Source: DASUDX01 sp036275365 (GTDB lineage Bacteria > Pseudomonadota > Gammaproteobacteria > Nevskiales > Nevskiaceae). Taken from it: a DNA stretch of 64,000 bases. The position numbers and the translations under genes are program-made. This document shows, in pieces, positions 8,986 through 17,735 of the stretch. The notes under the pieces were generated by a model. It was not told where the DNA came from, ran no database searches, and worked only from the letters and a program-made list of their open reading frames with translations. The stretch is from assembly GCA_036275365.1 (NCBI GenBank), contig DASUDX010000063.1, forward strand, positions 62,001 through 126,000, read 5' to 3'. The stretch's first letter is position 1. Each line of letters begins with the position of its first letter.

Positions 8986-9909
8986 GTGTCTCTTCCGTAC
9001 CGCGTGCTGGCGATCCTGTTCCTGGGCCTGGGCGTGCTCACCGGCTGCTCCGGCACCGGGGTGCTCAACCGCATGACCCCGGAAAGCGGCTACGAGCGGG
9101 TCAGCAATCTGGCCTATGACCCGGAGCGCAATCTGCGGCTGGACATCTACCAGCCCGACAACGCCCAGAACGCACCGGTGGTGGTGTTCTTCTACGGCGG
9201 CCGCTGGAGCGATGGCGACAAGGCCCAGTACAAGTTCGTCGGCCAGGCCCTGGCCTCGCGCGGCTTCGTGGCGGTGATTCCCAACTACCGGCTCTACCCG
9301 TCGGTGCGCTTCCCGGCCTTCGTCGAGGACGGCGCCCGCGCGGTGAAGTGGGTGCGCAGCAAGATCGGCGAGCACGGCGGCAGCCCGGCCAAGATCTTCG
9401 TCATGGGCCATTCGGCCGGTGCCCACATCGCCGCGATGCTGGCGCTCGACGAGAGCCACCTCAAGAATGTCGGTCTCAGCCGCGGCGTGCTGCGCGGCAT
9501 GATCGGTCTCGCCGGGCCCTATGACTTCATGCCGATCACCGATCCGGATCTGCGCGATCTGTTCGGCCCGCCGGAGAGCTTCGAGAAGTCCCAGCCGATT
9601 CTCTACGCCACCGGCGGCAATCCGCCGCTGCTGCTGATGCATGGCGAGGATGACGAGGCGGTGTGGGTGAAGAACACCCGCAACCTCGCCAGCGCCGTGG
9701 CCAAGGCCGGCGGGCCGGTGGAGACGGTGATCTACCCGAAGATGAGCCACAGCCTGATCGTCGGCAGCCTCGGTCCGATCCTGCGCAACAACAACGATGT
9801 GCTGGCCAACATCGATCTGTTCGTCACCAAGTGGTCGGATCCGAGCTTCTCGCGCGCCAACCGCTCCCCGCCGCCGGCGATCCAGACCACTCCGCTCGAG
9901 CTGGAGTGA
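8986..9909 (+). CDS. Lipoprotein alpha/beta hydrolase (esterase)
   Basis: This is an exported serine hydrolase of about 307 residues. The N-terminus is a lipoprotein signal ending in the lipobox LTGC, so the mature enzyme should be membrane-anchored in the periplasm. The nucleophile elbow GHSAG ('FVMGHSAGAHIAAMLALD'), an oxyanion-loop segment 'VVVFFYGGRWSDGD' and the late acid/histidine regions ('LLMHGEDDEAV', 'PKMSHSLIVGSL') fit the BD-FAE/carboxylesterase group. I prefer the GTG at 8986, because GAGG at 8977-8980 is then correctly spaced; the GTG at 8980 overlaps that site. HMG-CoA lyase follows three bases after the stop. Substrate cannot be predicted. Confidence 0.85.
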   Translation: MSLPYRVLAILFLGLGVLTGCSGTGVLNRMTPESGYERVSNLAYDPERNLRLDIYQPDNAQNAPVVVFFYGGRWSDGDKAQYKFVGQALASRGFVAVIPNYRLYPSVRFPAFVEDGARAVKWVRSKIGEHGGSPAKIFVMGHSAGAHIAAMLALDESHLKNVGLSRGVLRGMIGLAGPYDFMPITDPDLRDLFGPPESFEKSQPILYATGGNPPLLLMHGEDDEAVWVKNTRNLASAVAKAGGPVETVIYPKMSHSLIVGSLGPILRNNNDVLANIDLFVTKWSDPSFSRANRSPPPAIQTTPLELE

Positions 9910-9911
9910 GC

Positions 9912-10844
9912 ATGGCCGGCGCGGCGGTGCGCATCGTCGAGGTCGGCCCGCGGGACGGCCTGCAGAACGAGGCGCGCCCGGTGGCCACGGCCACCAAGAT
10001 CGAGCTGATCCGGCGGCTGGCCGCCTGCGGGCTCGGCAGCATCGAGGCGACCAGCTTCGTCAGCCCCAAGTGGGTGCCGCAGATGGCCGATGCCGCCGAG
10101 GTGCTGGCCGGCCTGCCGGATCTGCCCGGCGTGCGTCTGCCGGTGCTGGTGCCCAACGAGGCCGGCCTGAGCCGCGCGCTGGCCGCCGGGGCGCGCGAGA
10201 TCGCGGTGTTCAGCGCCGCCAGCGAGGCCTTCAACCGCCGCAACATCAACGCCGGCATCGACGAGTCCCTGGCCCGTCTGCGCCCGGTGGTGGCGCAGGC
10301 CCGTGCCGCGGGCCTGGCGGTGCGCGGCTATGTCTCCACCGTGCTCGGCTGCCCCTACCAGGGCGCGGTGCCCCTGGCCGATGTGCGGCGGGTGGTGCTG
10401 GCCCTGGCCGAGGCCGGCTGCGAGGAGATCAGCCTCGGCGACACCATCGGCGTGGGCACCCCGCGCGCCGCGCGGGCGATGCTGGAAGCCTGCGCCGCCG
10501 AGGTCGGGATGGCGCGCCTGGCCGTGCACTTCCACGACACCTACGGCCAGGCCCTGGCCAATGTCGCGGCCTGCCTGGAGGCCGGCGTGCGGGTGGTGGA
10601 TGCCAGCGTCGCCGGCCTCGGCGGCTGCCCCTATGCGGCCGGGGCCAGCGGCAATCTCGCCACCGAGGATCTGCTGTGGATGCTCCAGGGTCTGGGGCTG
10701 GACAGCGGCGTGGACCTCGACGCCCTCTGCGACACCGCGCGCTGGATCAACCAGACGCTCGGACGGGCGCCGGTGAGCCGGCTCGCCCGCATCGATTCCC
10801 GCTGGACGCCCGCCGGGCGTTCGGCTTCACCCTGCCCCGCCTGA
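9912..10844 (+). CDS. mvaB: Hydroxymethylglutaryl-CoA lyase
   Basis: This 310-residue cytoplasmic enzyme splits HMG-CoA into acetoacetate and acetyl-CoA, the last step of leucine breakdown. Motifs run in family order: 'VEVGPRDGLQNE' at the N-terminus, 'EATSFVSPKWVPQMADA', 'VLGCPYQGAVP', 'HFHDTYGQALANV' with the metal-binding HxH, and the signature loop 'GLGGCPYAAGASGNLATEDL' carrying the catalytic cysteine. The ATG at 9912 is preceded by GGAG with five-base spacing and lies three bases after the esterase stop, so the two share a transcript. No other leucine or isovalerate degradation genes are in the window. An HMGL-like lyase of different substrate preference is the only serious alternative. 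Confidence 0.92.
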   Translation: MAGAAVRIVEVGPRDGLQNEARPVATATKIELIRRLAACGLGSIEATSFVSPKWVPQMADAAEVLAGLPDLPGVRLPVLVPNEAGLSRALAAGAREIAVFSAASEAFNRRNINAGIDESLARLRPVVAQARAAGLAVRGYVSTVLGCPYQGAVPLADVRRVVLALAEAGCEEISLGDTIGVGTPRAARAMLEACAAEVGMARLAVHFHDTYGQALANVAACLEAGVRVVDASVAGLGGCPYAAGASGNLATEDLLWMLQGLGLDSGVDLDALCDTARWINQTLGRAPVSRLARIDSRWTPAGRSASPCPA

Positions 10845-10855
10845 ACCTGCCGCCC

Positions 10856-11602
10856 ATGAGCACCCTCGTCCTGCTGCGCCACGGCCAGTCCCAGTGGAAT
10901 CTCGACAACCGCTTCACCGGCTGGGTGGATGTGGACATCACCGAGGCCGGCCGCCAGGAGGCGGTGCGCGCCGGCGAGCTGATGAAGGCCGAGGGCCTGC
11001 GCTTCGATGTGATGCACACCAGCGTGCTCAAGCGCGCCATCCGCACCGGCTACACCGCGCTGGAGGTGATGGACCAGCTGTGGATTCCGGTGCACAAGAG
11101 CTGGCGCCTCAACGAGCGCCACTACGGCGCCCTGCAGGGTCTGGACAAGGCCGAAACCACCGCCCGTCACGGCGAGGCCCAGGTGAAGATCTGGCGGCGC
11201 AGCTATGACGTGCCGCCGCCGGCCATGGCCGAGAGCGATCCCGGCCACCCGGTGCACGATCCGCGCTATGCCGGGCTGGACCCGGCCGCCCTGCCCGGCA
11301 CCGAGAGCCTCGCCACCACCCTGACCCGGGTGCTGCCCTACTGGCATGACCACATCGCGCCCCAGCTCAAGGCCGGCCGCACCGTGCTGGTGACCGCCCA
11401 TGGCAACTCGCTGCGTGCGCTCTACAAGTATCTGAACCAGGTCAGCGAGTCGGCGATTCTCGAGCTCAACATTCCCACCGCCATCCCGCTGCGCTTCGAG
11501 CTTGACGAGCGCCTGCAGGTGAAGAGCCACCGCTATCTGGGCGACCCGGAGGCCGCGCGCCGCGCCGCCGAGGCGGTGGCCAACCAAGCGCGGGCGAAGT
11601 AG
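10856..11602 (+). CDS. gpmA: 2,3-bisphosphoglycerate-dependent phosphoglycerate mutase
   Basis: This 248-residue glycolytic enzyme interconverts 3- and 2-phosphoglycerate. The phosphohistidine motif is 'LLRHGQSQWN' near residue 10. It is followed by 'NRFTGWVDVDITEAG', the substrate-binding 'LNERHYGALQGLDKAETTAR' and the C-terminal 'VTAHGNSLRALYKYL' with the second catalytic histidine. Length and insertions are those of the dPGM subgroup (E. coli GpmA, 250), not the shorter cobalamin phosphatase-like relatives. The ATG at 10856 starts 11 bases after the HMG-CoA lyase stop, with no obvious Shine-Dalgarno site, so it may depend on coupling. Confidence 0.95.
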   Translation: MSTLVLLRHGQSQWNLDNRFTGWVDVDITEAGRQEAVRAGELMKAEGLRFDVMHTSVLKRAIRTGYTALEVMDQLWIPVHKSWRLNERHYGALQGLDKAETTARHGEAQVKIWRRSYDVPPPAMAESDPGHPVHDPRYAGLDPAALPGTESLATTLTRVLPYWHDHIAPQLKAGRTVLVTAHGNSLRALYKYLNQVSESAILELNIPTAIPLRFELDERLQVKSHRYLGDPEAARRAAEAVANQARAK

Positions 11603-11719
11603 CGACGGCGCGCGGCTGCACCCCGGGAGACAAAAACCCCGGGCGACGCCACACCACGCCTCACCAATCCGGCAGCCCGGGCGCGCCCCCGGGGCGCATG
11701 CCGGCCCTGAGCCTCCCCG

Positions 11720-11739
11720 GGCCACGGCTCAGCGTGGCC
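11720..11739. terminator. Hairpin in gpmA/phoD convergent gap
   Basis: The 155 bp between the convergent gpmA and phosphatase genes contain no gene. A perfect 7-bp stem (GGCCACG/CGTGGCC) closes a six-base loop here. A second weaker hairpin (CCCGGG on both arms around an A-rich loop) lies at 11622-11643. Neither is followed by a T-run on either strand, so intrinsic termination is uncertain; position alone suggests a bidirectional transcription end. Confidence 0.35.
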
Positions 11740-11758
11740 AGTGCACCCCCTGGCCGCC

Positions 11759-13405
11759 TCAGGGCGCCAGCGGGGGTGCCGGCGCCGGCTCGCGGGGGGC
11801 GGTGACCAGGCTCAGGCTCTGCGCCTCGTGGCGGCTGCTGTAGCCGCGGGCGAAGCGTTCCTCGGCACTGCGCCGGCTCACATCCGGGGTCAGCCAGAAC
11901 TCGCCGGTGACCTGCTCGCGATCGATGTCGAGCAGCAGATAGCCGCGACTGGCGGTCTGGATGTAGCGGATCGCCGGATTGGCGCTGAGAAAGGCCGCCC
12001 CGGAATCCCCGGGCGTGGGGAAATCAGAGGTCACCGAGTTGCAGACGAACTCCACCGCGCGCACGCCGCGACCGCTCACCGGGTCGTAGGTCGCCGGGTT
12101 GTTGGGGTCCTCGGTCAGGTCCAGCGCCCAGGCGGAGTGGATGTCCCCGGCGAGGAACACGCTGTTGCGCACCGGGGCGCCGCCATCGGCCCCGGAGAGC
12201 AGGGCGAACACCCGGTCGCGCGCGGCCTGGTAGCCATCCCACTGATCGGCATTGAGGTACTGCCCGCCGCAGGCGGCATTGGGCGCACCCGCCACCTTCC
12301 ACTGGCCGAACATCACGCTGGAGCCGACCACCCGCCAGCGCGCGGTGGAGGCGCGCAGGGTCTCGGCGAACCAGGCTTCCTGGGTGGCGCCCAGCATCTG
12401 CCGCGCCGGATCGCTCAGGCTGGGCTCGCAGGGCGCAGGGAAGTCGGCGGGCGCCACATCGCGCTGCAGGCGGGTGTCGAGCATCACCAGCTCGGCGAGA
12501 TCGCCGTAGGCGAAGCGGCGATAGATCCGATCGACATCACCCGGGGCCTGTTCGCGGATCGGCATCCACTCGAAGTAGGCCTGCTGGGCCCAGGCCTTGC
12601 GCTGCAGCCAGCGGCCCTCGCCCTCCGGGGGCGGTCCCTCGGTGTGGTTGCGCGCAGAGTCGCGGTAGCTGTTGTCGGTGGACTCGTGATCGTCCCAGAT
12701 CGCGATCATCGGATGCTGGCGGTGCAGGGCCTGCAGATCCGGATCGGTCTTGTACTGGGCGTGGCGCTCGCGGTAGTCGGCAAGCGTGGTGATCTCGCGC
12801 GGCGGGGTGTGGGCGCGCTCGGCCACCACCGGCACATACTCGGCCTCGTAGAGATAGTCGCCCAGATGCAGGATGGCCTCGAGGTCGGCGCGCTGGGCCA
12901 GGGCCGCATAGGCGTTGAAATAGCCGTTGGTGTACTGCGAGCAGGCCACCACGCCGAAGCGCAGCCGCTCCACGCCGGCCGCCGGCAGGGTGCGGGCGCG
13001 GCCCACCGGGCTTTGCGCGCCCTCCGCCTCGAAGCGGTAGTAGACAGTCTGGCCGGGCTGCAGGCCGTCGAGATCGATCTTCACCGTGTAGTCGCGCTCG
13101 GCGCGGGCCTCGGTCTCGCGCTGATCGATCAGCGTCTCGAGCCCGGGATCGGCGTAGACGCTCAGCCGCACCGGCAGCGCCGCCTGCCCCGCCGCCGGGG
13201 TCACCCGGGTCCACAGCAGCACGCGGTCGGCCAGCGGATCGCCGCTCGCCACCCCATGCCGGAAGGCGGTGCTGGCCGCGGGCTCGCGGCTGCTGACCGG
13301 TGCGCCGGACTCGCCGCAGGCGGCAAGCCAGGGCAGGCTGCCGGCCGCCAGACCCGCCCGCAGAAAATGACGCCGGGTCAGACCCGGCCGGCGACGCAGC
13401 CGCAT
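11759..13405 (-). CDS. phoD: PhoD-family phosphatase (Tat-exported), copy 1
   Basis: This is a 548-residue predicted periplasmic or surface phosphodiesterase/phosphomonoesterase. The N-terminus has a twin-arginine signal 'LTRRHFLRAGLAAG', ending near 'LPWLAACGES', which could also serve as a lipobox. The PhoD N-terminal domain starts at 'FRHGVASGDPLADRVLLWTR'. Metal-site motifs are 'LHLGDYLYEAEY', 'IWDDHESTDNSY' and 'FLAGDIHSAWALDL'. The family uses a Ca2+/Fe3+ centre and often responds to phosphate starvation. It is last in a minus-strand series with two other PhoD genes and a ceramidase-like gene, 40 bp after the latter. No Pho box was recognised. The natural substrate is unknown. Confidence 0.92.
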   Translation of the reverse strand: MRLRRRPGLTRRHFLRAGLAAGSLPWLAACGESGAPVSSREPAASTAFRHGVASGDPLADRVLLWTRVTPAAGQAALPVRLSVYADPGLETLIDQRETEARAERDYTVKIDLDGLQPGQTVYYRFEAEGAQSPVGRARTLPAAGVERLRFGVVACSQYTNGYFNAYAALAQRADLEAILHLGDYLYEAEYVPVVAERAHTPPREITTLADYRERHAQYKTDPDLQALHRQHPMIAIWDDHESTDNSYRDSARNHTEGPPPEGEGRWLQRKAWAQQAYFEWMPIREQAPGDVDRIYRRFAYGDLAELVMLDTRLQRDVAPADFPAPCEPSLSDPARQMLGATQEAWFAETLRASTARWRVVGSSVMFGQWKVAGAPNAACGGQYLNADQWDGYQAARDRVFALLSGADGGAPVRNSVFLAGDIHSAWALDLTEDPNNPATYDPVSGRGVRAVEFVCNSVTSDFPTPGDSGAAFLSANPAIRYIQTASRGYLLLDIDREQVTGEFWLTPDVSRRSAEERFARGYSSRHEAQSLSLVTAPREPAPAPPLAP

Positions 13406-13445
13406 GACGCCTCCCCCTGCTCAGAAAGGCGCGCAGCCTGTCGGA

Positions 13446-14084
13446 TCAGGATGACAGGGTCGTGGCGGGCGGCCGCGGAGCGGCGGCCTGGATCACCCGG
13501 ATGCAGCGGTAGAGCACCAGCGCGTTGAGCAGATGCCAGGCCCAGTGGGTACCCCAGGGCCATAGCGGGCACAGCGCCTGATCGAGGCTGCGCAGAGTCA
13601 GCGAGACGGCGAACAGACCGGCGGCCAGCCACAGCCCGGCGCGCTCGGCCCCGCCGCGCCGCCAGTGGCCCGGTGCGAGCCCCAGCAGCACCAGCAGCGG
13701 CGGCAGATAGCCCTCGGAGCCATTCATCGGCGGCAGCGGCAGCCACTCGATCAGCACCCCGGCGGCGAGAAAGCCCGCCAGCGCCAGACCGGTGTGCCGG
13801 GTGCTGACCGCGCGCACGCCGCGCAGATACAGGGCCAGGAACAGCAGCTGGAAGACGAGGATGGGCAGCACATCCGCCCACAGCGCCCAGCGCGTGGCCA
13901 GGGTATGGAACAGAAAGCTGCCGAGGCCGATCAGCGCCAGCACGGCGACCAGCAGCATGGAGCCGCCGCTCTGGCGCTGCCGCGCGGCAAGCCCGGCGGC
14001 GAGCAGAAAGCCAGCATTGCTCAGGGCATTGAGCGGCTCGGCCCAGAAGCCCGGATCCAGCCGCTCGCAGTAGAGATCGATCAT
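13446..14084 (-). CDS. Ceramidase-like integral membrane protein
   Basis: This 212-residue protein has about seven hydrophobic segments and matches the alkaline ceramidase (CREST) superfamily: 'DLYCERLDPGFWAEPLNALS' at the N-terminus with the conserved EPxNxxSN core, 'IGLGSFLFHTLATRW' with the first histidine, 'LWADVLPILVFQLLFL' with the aspartate, and 'WPWGTHWAWHLLNALVLY' near the C-terminus with the two late histidines. These positions correspond to the S/H/D/H/H zinc site of eukaryotic ceramidases. It lies between two PhoD genes, 26 and 40 bp away. The context suggests hydrolysis of a lipid amide or related bond, but no bacterial substrate can be inferred. Confidence 0.8.
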   Translation of the reverse strand: MIDLYCERLDPGFWAEPLNALSNAGFLLAAGLAARQRQSGGSMLLVAVLALIGLGSFLFHTLATRWALWADVLPILVFQLLFLALYLRGVRAVSTRHTGLALAGFLAAGVLIEWLPLPPMNGSEGYLPPLLVLLGLAPGHWRRGGAERAGLWLAAGLFAVSLTLRSLDQALCPLWPWGTHWAWHLLNALVLYRCIRVIQAAAPRPPATTLSS

Positions 14085-14110
14085 GCCGGCTCGCGGGAGC
14101 GGGCCCGCCC

Positions 14111-15769
14111 TCAGGGCGCCAGCGGCGGCGCCGGCGGCGCGGTGGAGGCGGTGCCCGGGCTCAGGAACGGAACCCCGTCATCGGCCTTCCACACCCCCAT
14201 CAGACCGGCCCGCTCGGTGCTGCTCGGGGTCAGCACGGTGGTGGAGAAATACCACTCGCCCTGGCAGCGCTCCGCGGTGATGTCGAGCAGGGTGTAGCCG
14301 TGGCCGGCATCGCCGCTCGCCTCGGCGTAGCGCATGTGGCGGTTGGTCTGCTTGAGCGCCTGCACCTCGGGAAAGCCGACGCTGGTGATCGAGGGGCAGA
14401 CCATCTCCACGCCGACGCTGCCCTGCTCGCCGGGGGTGTAGGCCGCGGTATCGGTGGGATCGCGGGTCAGCTCCATGGCAAAGGCGGTGTGGATGTCGCC
14501 GGTGAGCACCACCACATTCTCGATCGGGGTGCCACGCGGATTGGTGCCGCCGATGAAATCGAGCAGACGGTTGCGCTGGTCCAGATAGCCATCCCAGGCA
14601 TCGAGGGTGAAGGCGGTGCCCGGGGTGGTGAACAGGCGCGCGATCATGGTCTGCTGGCCGATCAGCTTCCAGCGCGCGGTGGTCTCCAGCAGCCCGTCGA
14701 GCAGGAACTGCTCCTGGCTGGCGGAGATCATCCGCCGGCCCGCGGCGGCGGCCTCGGTGGCATCGGCGGGCTGCGGATCGCGGCCCTCCAGACGGGTGTC
14801 GAGCAGGAAGATCTCGACCAGATCGCCATAGCGCAGGCGGCGGTAGAGATGCTGGCCCGGGTTCTGCAGCGGGTTGACCTCCTCGCGCACCGGCATCCAC
14901 TCGAAGAAGGCCTGGATGCTGGAGGCCTTGCGCTCGGTCCAGATCCCTTCCTCGCCCTCGGTGTGGTTCTGCGCGCCGGTGGCGTGGCTGTCGTTGGTGG
15001 ATTCGTGATCGTCCCAGATGCACAGCCAGGGGTGCTGGCGATGCGCCTCCTGCAGATCGAGATCCCGCTTGTAGTTGGCGTGGCGCAGGCGGTAGTCGGC
15101 GAGGGTGACCATCTCGCGCGGCGGATCAAAGGTTCGGCCCGGCACCAGGGTGCCGCCGACATCCTCGGGGCCGTACTCGTAGAGGTAGTCGCCGAGGGTG
15201 AACACGGCGTCCAGATCGGCACGGCGGGCGATGGCGCCATAGCTGTTGAAATAGCCCTGGGTGAGCCAGGCACAGCTGGTGGTGGCAAAGCGCAGCCGGC
15301 TCACCGTGGCATCCGCCGCCGGTGCGGTGCGGGTGCGGCCCAGCGGCGAGCGGATTTCCGCCACCGCGAACTCGTAGTAGTAGCTGCGGGCCGGCTCCAG
15401 ACCGCCCGGCACCACCTTCACCGTGTAGTCGCGCGCGGCATCGGTCACCACCTCGCCGCTGGCCACCAGCGCGCGGCGCTCGGGATCGGCATAGAGCCGC
15501 CAGCCCACCGCCAGAGGCCCCTCGGCACCCGGGGTGACGCGGGTCCACAGCACCACCGAGTCCGGATAGGGGTCGCCGCTGGCCACGCCGTGCAGAAAGG
15601 CCACCGTCCCGGCCGCTGGCGGCGGGGTGCGATCGAGCCGGCTGGGATCGCTGCTGCCGCAGGCCGAGAGCCAGGGCAGGGCCACCAGCGCCGAGCCGCT
15701 GCCCAGGGCCTGACGCAGGAACTGGCGCCGCCCCAGGCCCAGCCGCCGCCGCACCATCCGCTTGCCCAT
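14111..15769 (-). CDS. phoD: PhoD-family phosphatase (Tat-exported), copy 2
   Basis: This is a 552-residue homologue of the copy at 11759, but clearly diverged. It has a Tat signal 'LGLGRRQFLRQALGSGSA' ending at 'LPWLSACGSS', then 'VAFLHGVASGDPYPDSVVLW', 'FTLGDYLYEYGPEDVGG', 'IWDDHESTNDSHATGAQNHT' and 'VVLTGDIHTAFAMELTRD'. All metal-binding motifs are present, so it should be active. The C-terminal end 'STAPPAPPLAP' closely resembles that of copy 1 ('PAPAPPLAP'), suggesting a shared duplicated origin. The start at 15769 gives a normal signal peptide; an ATG four codons later is equally usable. Confidence 0.92.
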   Translation of the reverse strand: MGKRMVRRRLGLGRRQFLRQALGSGSALVALPWLSACGSSDPSRLDRTPPPAAGTVAFLHGVASGDPYPDSVVLWTRVTPGAEGPLAVGWRLYADPERRALVASGEVVTDAARDYTVKVVPGGLEPARSYYYEFAVAEIRSPLGRTRTAPAADATVSRLRFATTSCAWLTQGYFNSYGAIARRADLDAVFTLGDYLYEYGPEDVGGTLVPGRTFDPPREMVTLADYRLRHANYKRDLDLQEAHRQHPWLCIWDDHESTNDSHATGAQNHTEGEEGIWTERKASSIQAFFEWMPVREEVNPLQNPGQHLYRRLRYGDLVEIFLLDTRLEGRDPQPADATEAAAAGRRMISASQEQFLLDGLLETTARWKLIGQQTMIARLFTTPGTAFTLDAWDGYLDQRNRLLDFIGGTNPRGTPIENVVVLTGDIHTAFAMELTRDPTDTAAYTPGEQGSVGVEMVCPSITSVGFPEVQALKQTNRHMRYAEASGDAGHGYTLLDITAERCQGEWYFSTTVLTPSSTERAGLMGVWKADDGVPFLSPGTASTAPPAPPLAP

Positions 15770-15838
15770 CTGCCGCTCCCGATATCCTGAGGGCCGCGCA
15801 GGCTAGAGGGCGCCGGTGACCGCGTGATGACGCCGGCC

Positions 15839-17380
15839 TCAGGTCGTCTGCACCCCGGGGCGGCCGGCCTCCACCACGAAGCGGGCGTGCACCGCCACCG
15901 GGCTGTCCGGGTCGCGCACCTCGCTCACCGCGAGGAACTCGGTGCGCCACTCGCGGGCATCGACCCGGGCCCGGGCGTAGCCGCGAAAGCGCGCATCGAA
16001 GTAGCGCACATGGGGGTTGTCCGGCAGCAGCGCCGAGAAGGTCTGCTGCGAGACCCCGTGGGAGCTGATCGAGGTGCCGACGAACTCGCTGGCCACCCGC
16101 GGCGAGGCCGGATCGGCGCCATCCAGATGCAGATCGCTGGCCCAGAAGCTGTGGATGTCGCCGCCCAGCACCACCGGGTTGGGAACGGCGCGGCTGTGCA
16201 GATGCTGGAGGATGCGGGCGCGGGCCGCCGGATAGCCATCCCAGCCATCGCTCCACCAGGCCTGACCGGCGCCCGGCTTCTGGTCCAGCGGCGCCATCAG
16301 CATCGGCTGGGCCAGCACATTCCAGCGCTGGGTCGAGGCCCCGATCTGGCCGAGCAGCCAGCGCTCCTGCGGCGGGCCGAGCAGGCTGCGCTCCGGCGCC
16401 AGCCGCGCCGCGCAGTCCTCGATCAGCCGGCCACCGCCCTGGCCGGGCAGCGGACAGGCCTGGTCGGCGCGGTACTGGCGGGTATCGAGCACGAACAGAC
16501 CGAGCAGATCGCCCCAGCCGCTGGCGCTGTAGAGCAGCGCCTCGGCCTGCTCGGGGCGGGCGCGGCGGCGCAGCGGCAGATGCTCCCAGTAGGCGCGGTA
16601 GGCCGCGGCACGGCGGGCCAGGAAGCCCTCGCTGGGCTCGCCGTCCTGGCTGTGCTCGGCGGCGTAGTCGTTGTCGACCTCGTGATCGTCCCAGGTGCAC
16701 AGCCAGGGCGCGCAGGCGTGGGCGGCCTGCAGATGGGGGTCGAGCTTGTAGCGCGCGTGGCGGTTGCGATAGGCCGCCAGCGTGCGCGGCTCCGGCCCCT
16801 CGTGGCGGCGCACCGGCTCGCCGCTGCTGCTCTCGTAAATGTAATCGCCCAGATGCAGGACCAGATCCGGCGGCTCGCTGGCGAGATGGCGCCAGGCCGC
16901 GTAATGACCCTGCTCGTAGTGCTGGCAGCTGGCCCAGGCCAGCGTCACCGGCGCGCAGGGCTGTCCCAGCCTCGGCGTGGTGCGGCTGCGCCCCACCGGG
17001 CTGTGCGCCTCGCCGCAGCGGAAGCGGTACCAGTAGGGCCGGTCGGCGGCCAGACCCTCGACCTCCACATGCACGCTGTGCGCCGCCTCCGGGTGGGCCA
17101 GCGCCACCCCGGCGCGACGGATCTGGCGGAAGCGCTCATCGGCCGCCACCTCCCAGTGCACTTCCACCGCAGCCTCCGGCATGCCGCCGCCGTCCAGCGG
17201 CTCGGGCGCCAGCCGGGTCCAGATCACGAAGCCATCGGCGAGGGGATCGCCGCTGGCGACCCCGAGGGTGAACGGCGAGGTGTGGAAGCGCGGCTGCGCC
17301 CATAGCGGCACCGACCGCAGGGTGGCGCCCAGACCCAGGGCGGCGGCGGCTTGCAGGAGGGCGCGGCGTCGAGCATCCAT
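15839..17380 (-). CDS. phoD: PhoD-family phosphatase, copy 3
   Basis: This 513-residue phosphatase is the most distant of the three. Its signal is a weaker twin-arginine type ('MDARRRALLQAAAALGLG'). Family motifs are intact: 'FTLGVASGDPLADGFVIWTR', 'LHLGDYIYESSSGEPVRR', 'TWDDHEVDNDYAAEHSQD' and 'VVLGGDIHSFWASDLHLD'. The segment between the last two motifs is rich in Gln/Arg/Ala and specific to this copy. Tail and loop differences from copies 1 and 2 suggest an older divergence and possibly a different substrate. It lies 69 bp upstream of copy 2 on the same strand and 68 bp downstream of the small orphan gene. Confidence 0.9.
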   Translation of the reverse strand: MDARRRALLQAAAALGLGATLRSVPLWAQPRFHTSPFTLGVASGDPLADGFVIWTRLAPEPLDGGGMPEAAVEVHWEVAADERFRQIRRAGVALAHPEAAHSVHVEVEGLAADRPYWYRFRCGEAHSPVGRSRTTPRLGQPCAPVTLAWASCQHYEQGHYAAWRHLASEPPDLVLHLGDYIYESSSGEPVRRHEGPEPRTLAAYRNRHARYKLDPHLQAAHACAPWLCTWDDHEVDNDYAAEHSQDGEPSEGFLARRAAAYRAYWEHLPLRRRARPEQAEALLYSASGWGDLLGLFVLDTRQYRADQACPLPGQGGGRLIEDCAARLAPERSLLGPPQERWLLGQIGASTQRWNVLAQPMLMAPLDQKPGAGQAWWSDGWDGYPAARARILQHLHSRAVPNPVVLGGDIHSFWASDLHLDGADPASPRVASEFVGTSISSHGVSQQTFSALLPDNPHVRYFDARFRGYARARVDAREWRTEFLAVSEVRDPDSPVAVHARFVVEAGRPGVQTT

Positions 17381-17448
17381 GGTCAGCTCCGGTCGTCACC
17401 CGGAGATATAGCACCCGAGCATGACCGGTCGGGGGCAGACCGGCCTCG

Positions 17449-17637
17449 CTAGAGCCGCTGCGGCAGCCACTCGGCGAGAAACTCGGCCTCGCTGATCCGC
17501 GCCAGCTCGCGGGCGCTGATCTCGGTGGCGTCGGCGTCGTAGCCGATGGCGCGGATGCACCAGCGCGCGCCCTGCTCCACCGGCTCCATCTCGCAGCCCT
17601 GCTCGGCGGCGAGGCGCAGGGCGGTGCTCAGCATCAT
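17449..17637 (-). CDS. Small hypothetical protein (62 residues)
   Basis: I do not recognise this protein. It begins 'MMLSTALRLAAEQGCEMEPV' and ends 'SEAEFLAEWLPQRL', with an acidic, amphipathic character, two cysteines and no signal or membrane helix. Its composition and third-position GC match coding sequence, and the ATG pair at 17635/17637 follows the divergent promoter gap of 98 bp before the oxidoreductase operon. It precedes the PhoD series on the same strand. A real short gene is likely, but nothing in the sequence indicates a function. Confidence 0.6.
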   Translation of the reverse strand: MMLSTALRLAAEQGCEMEPVEQGARWCIRAIGYDADATEISARELARISEAEFLAEWLPQRL

Positions 17638-17735
17638 CGGGTCTCTCCGGATCGGTCGGCGTGGCAGAGTAACGCCCAGGCACCGCAACCCGACCGTCGG
17701 CAGGCAGGCGGCGAGGTCAGCGGGGAGGAGAAACG

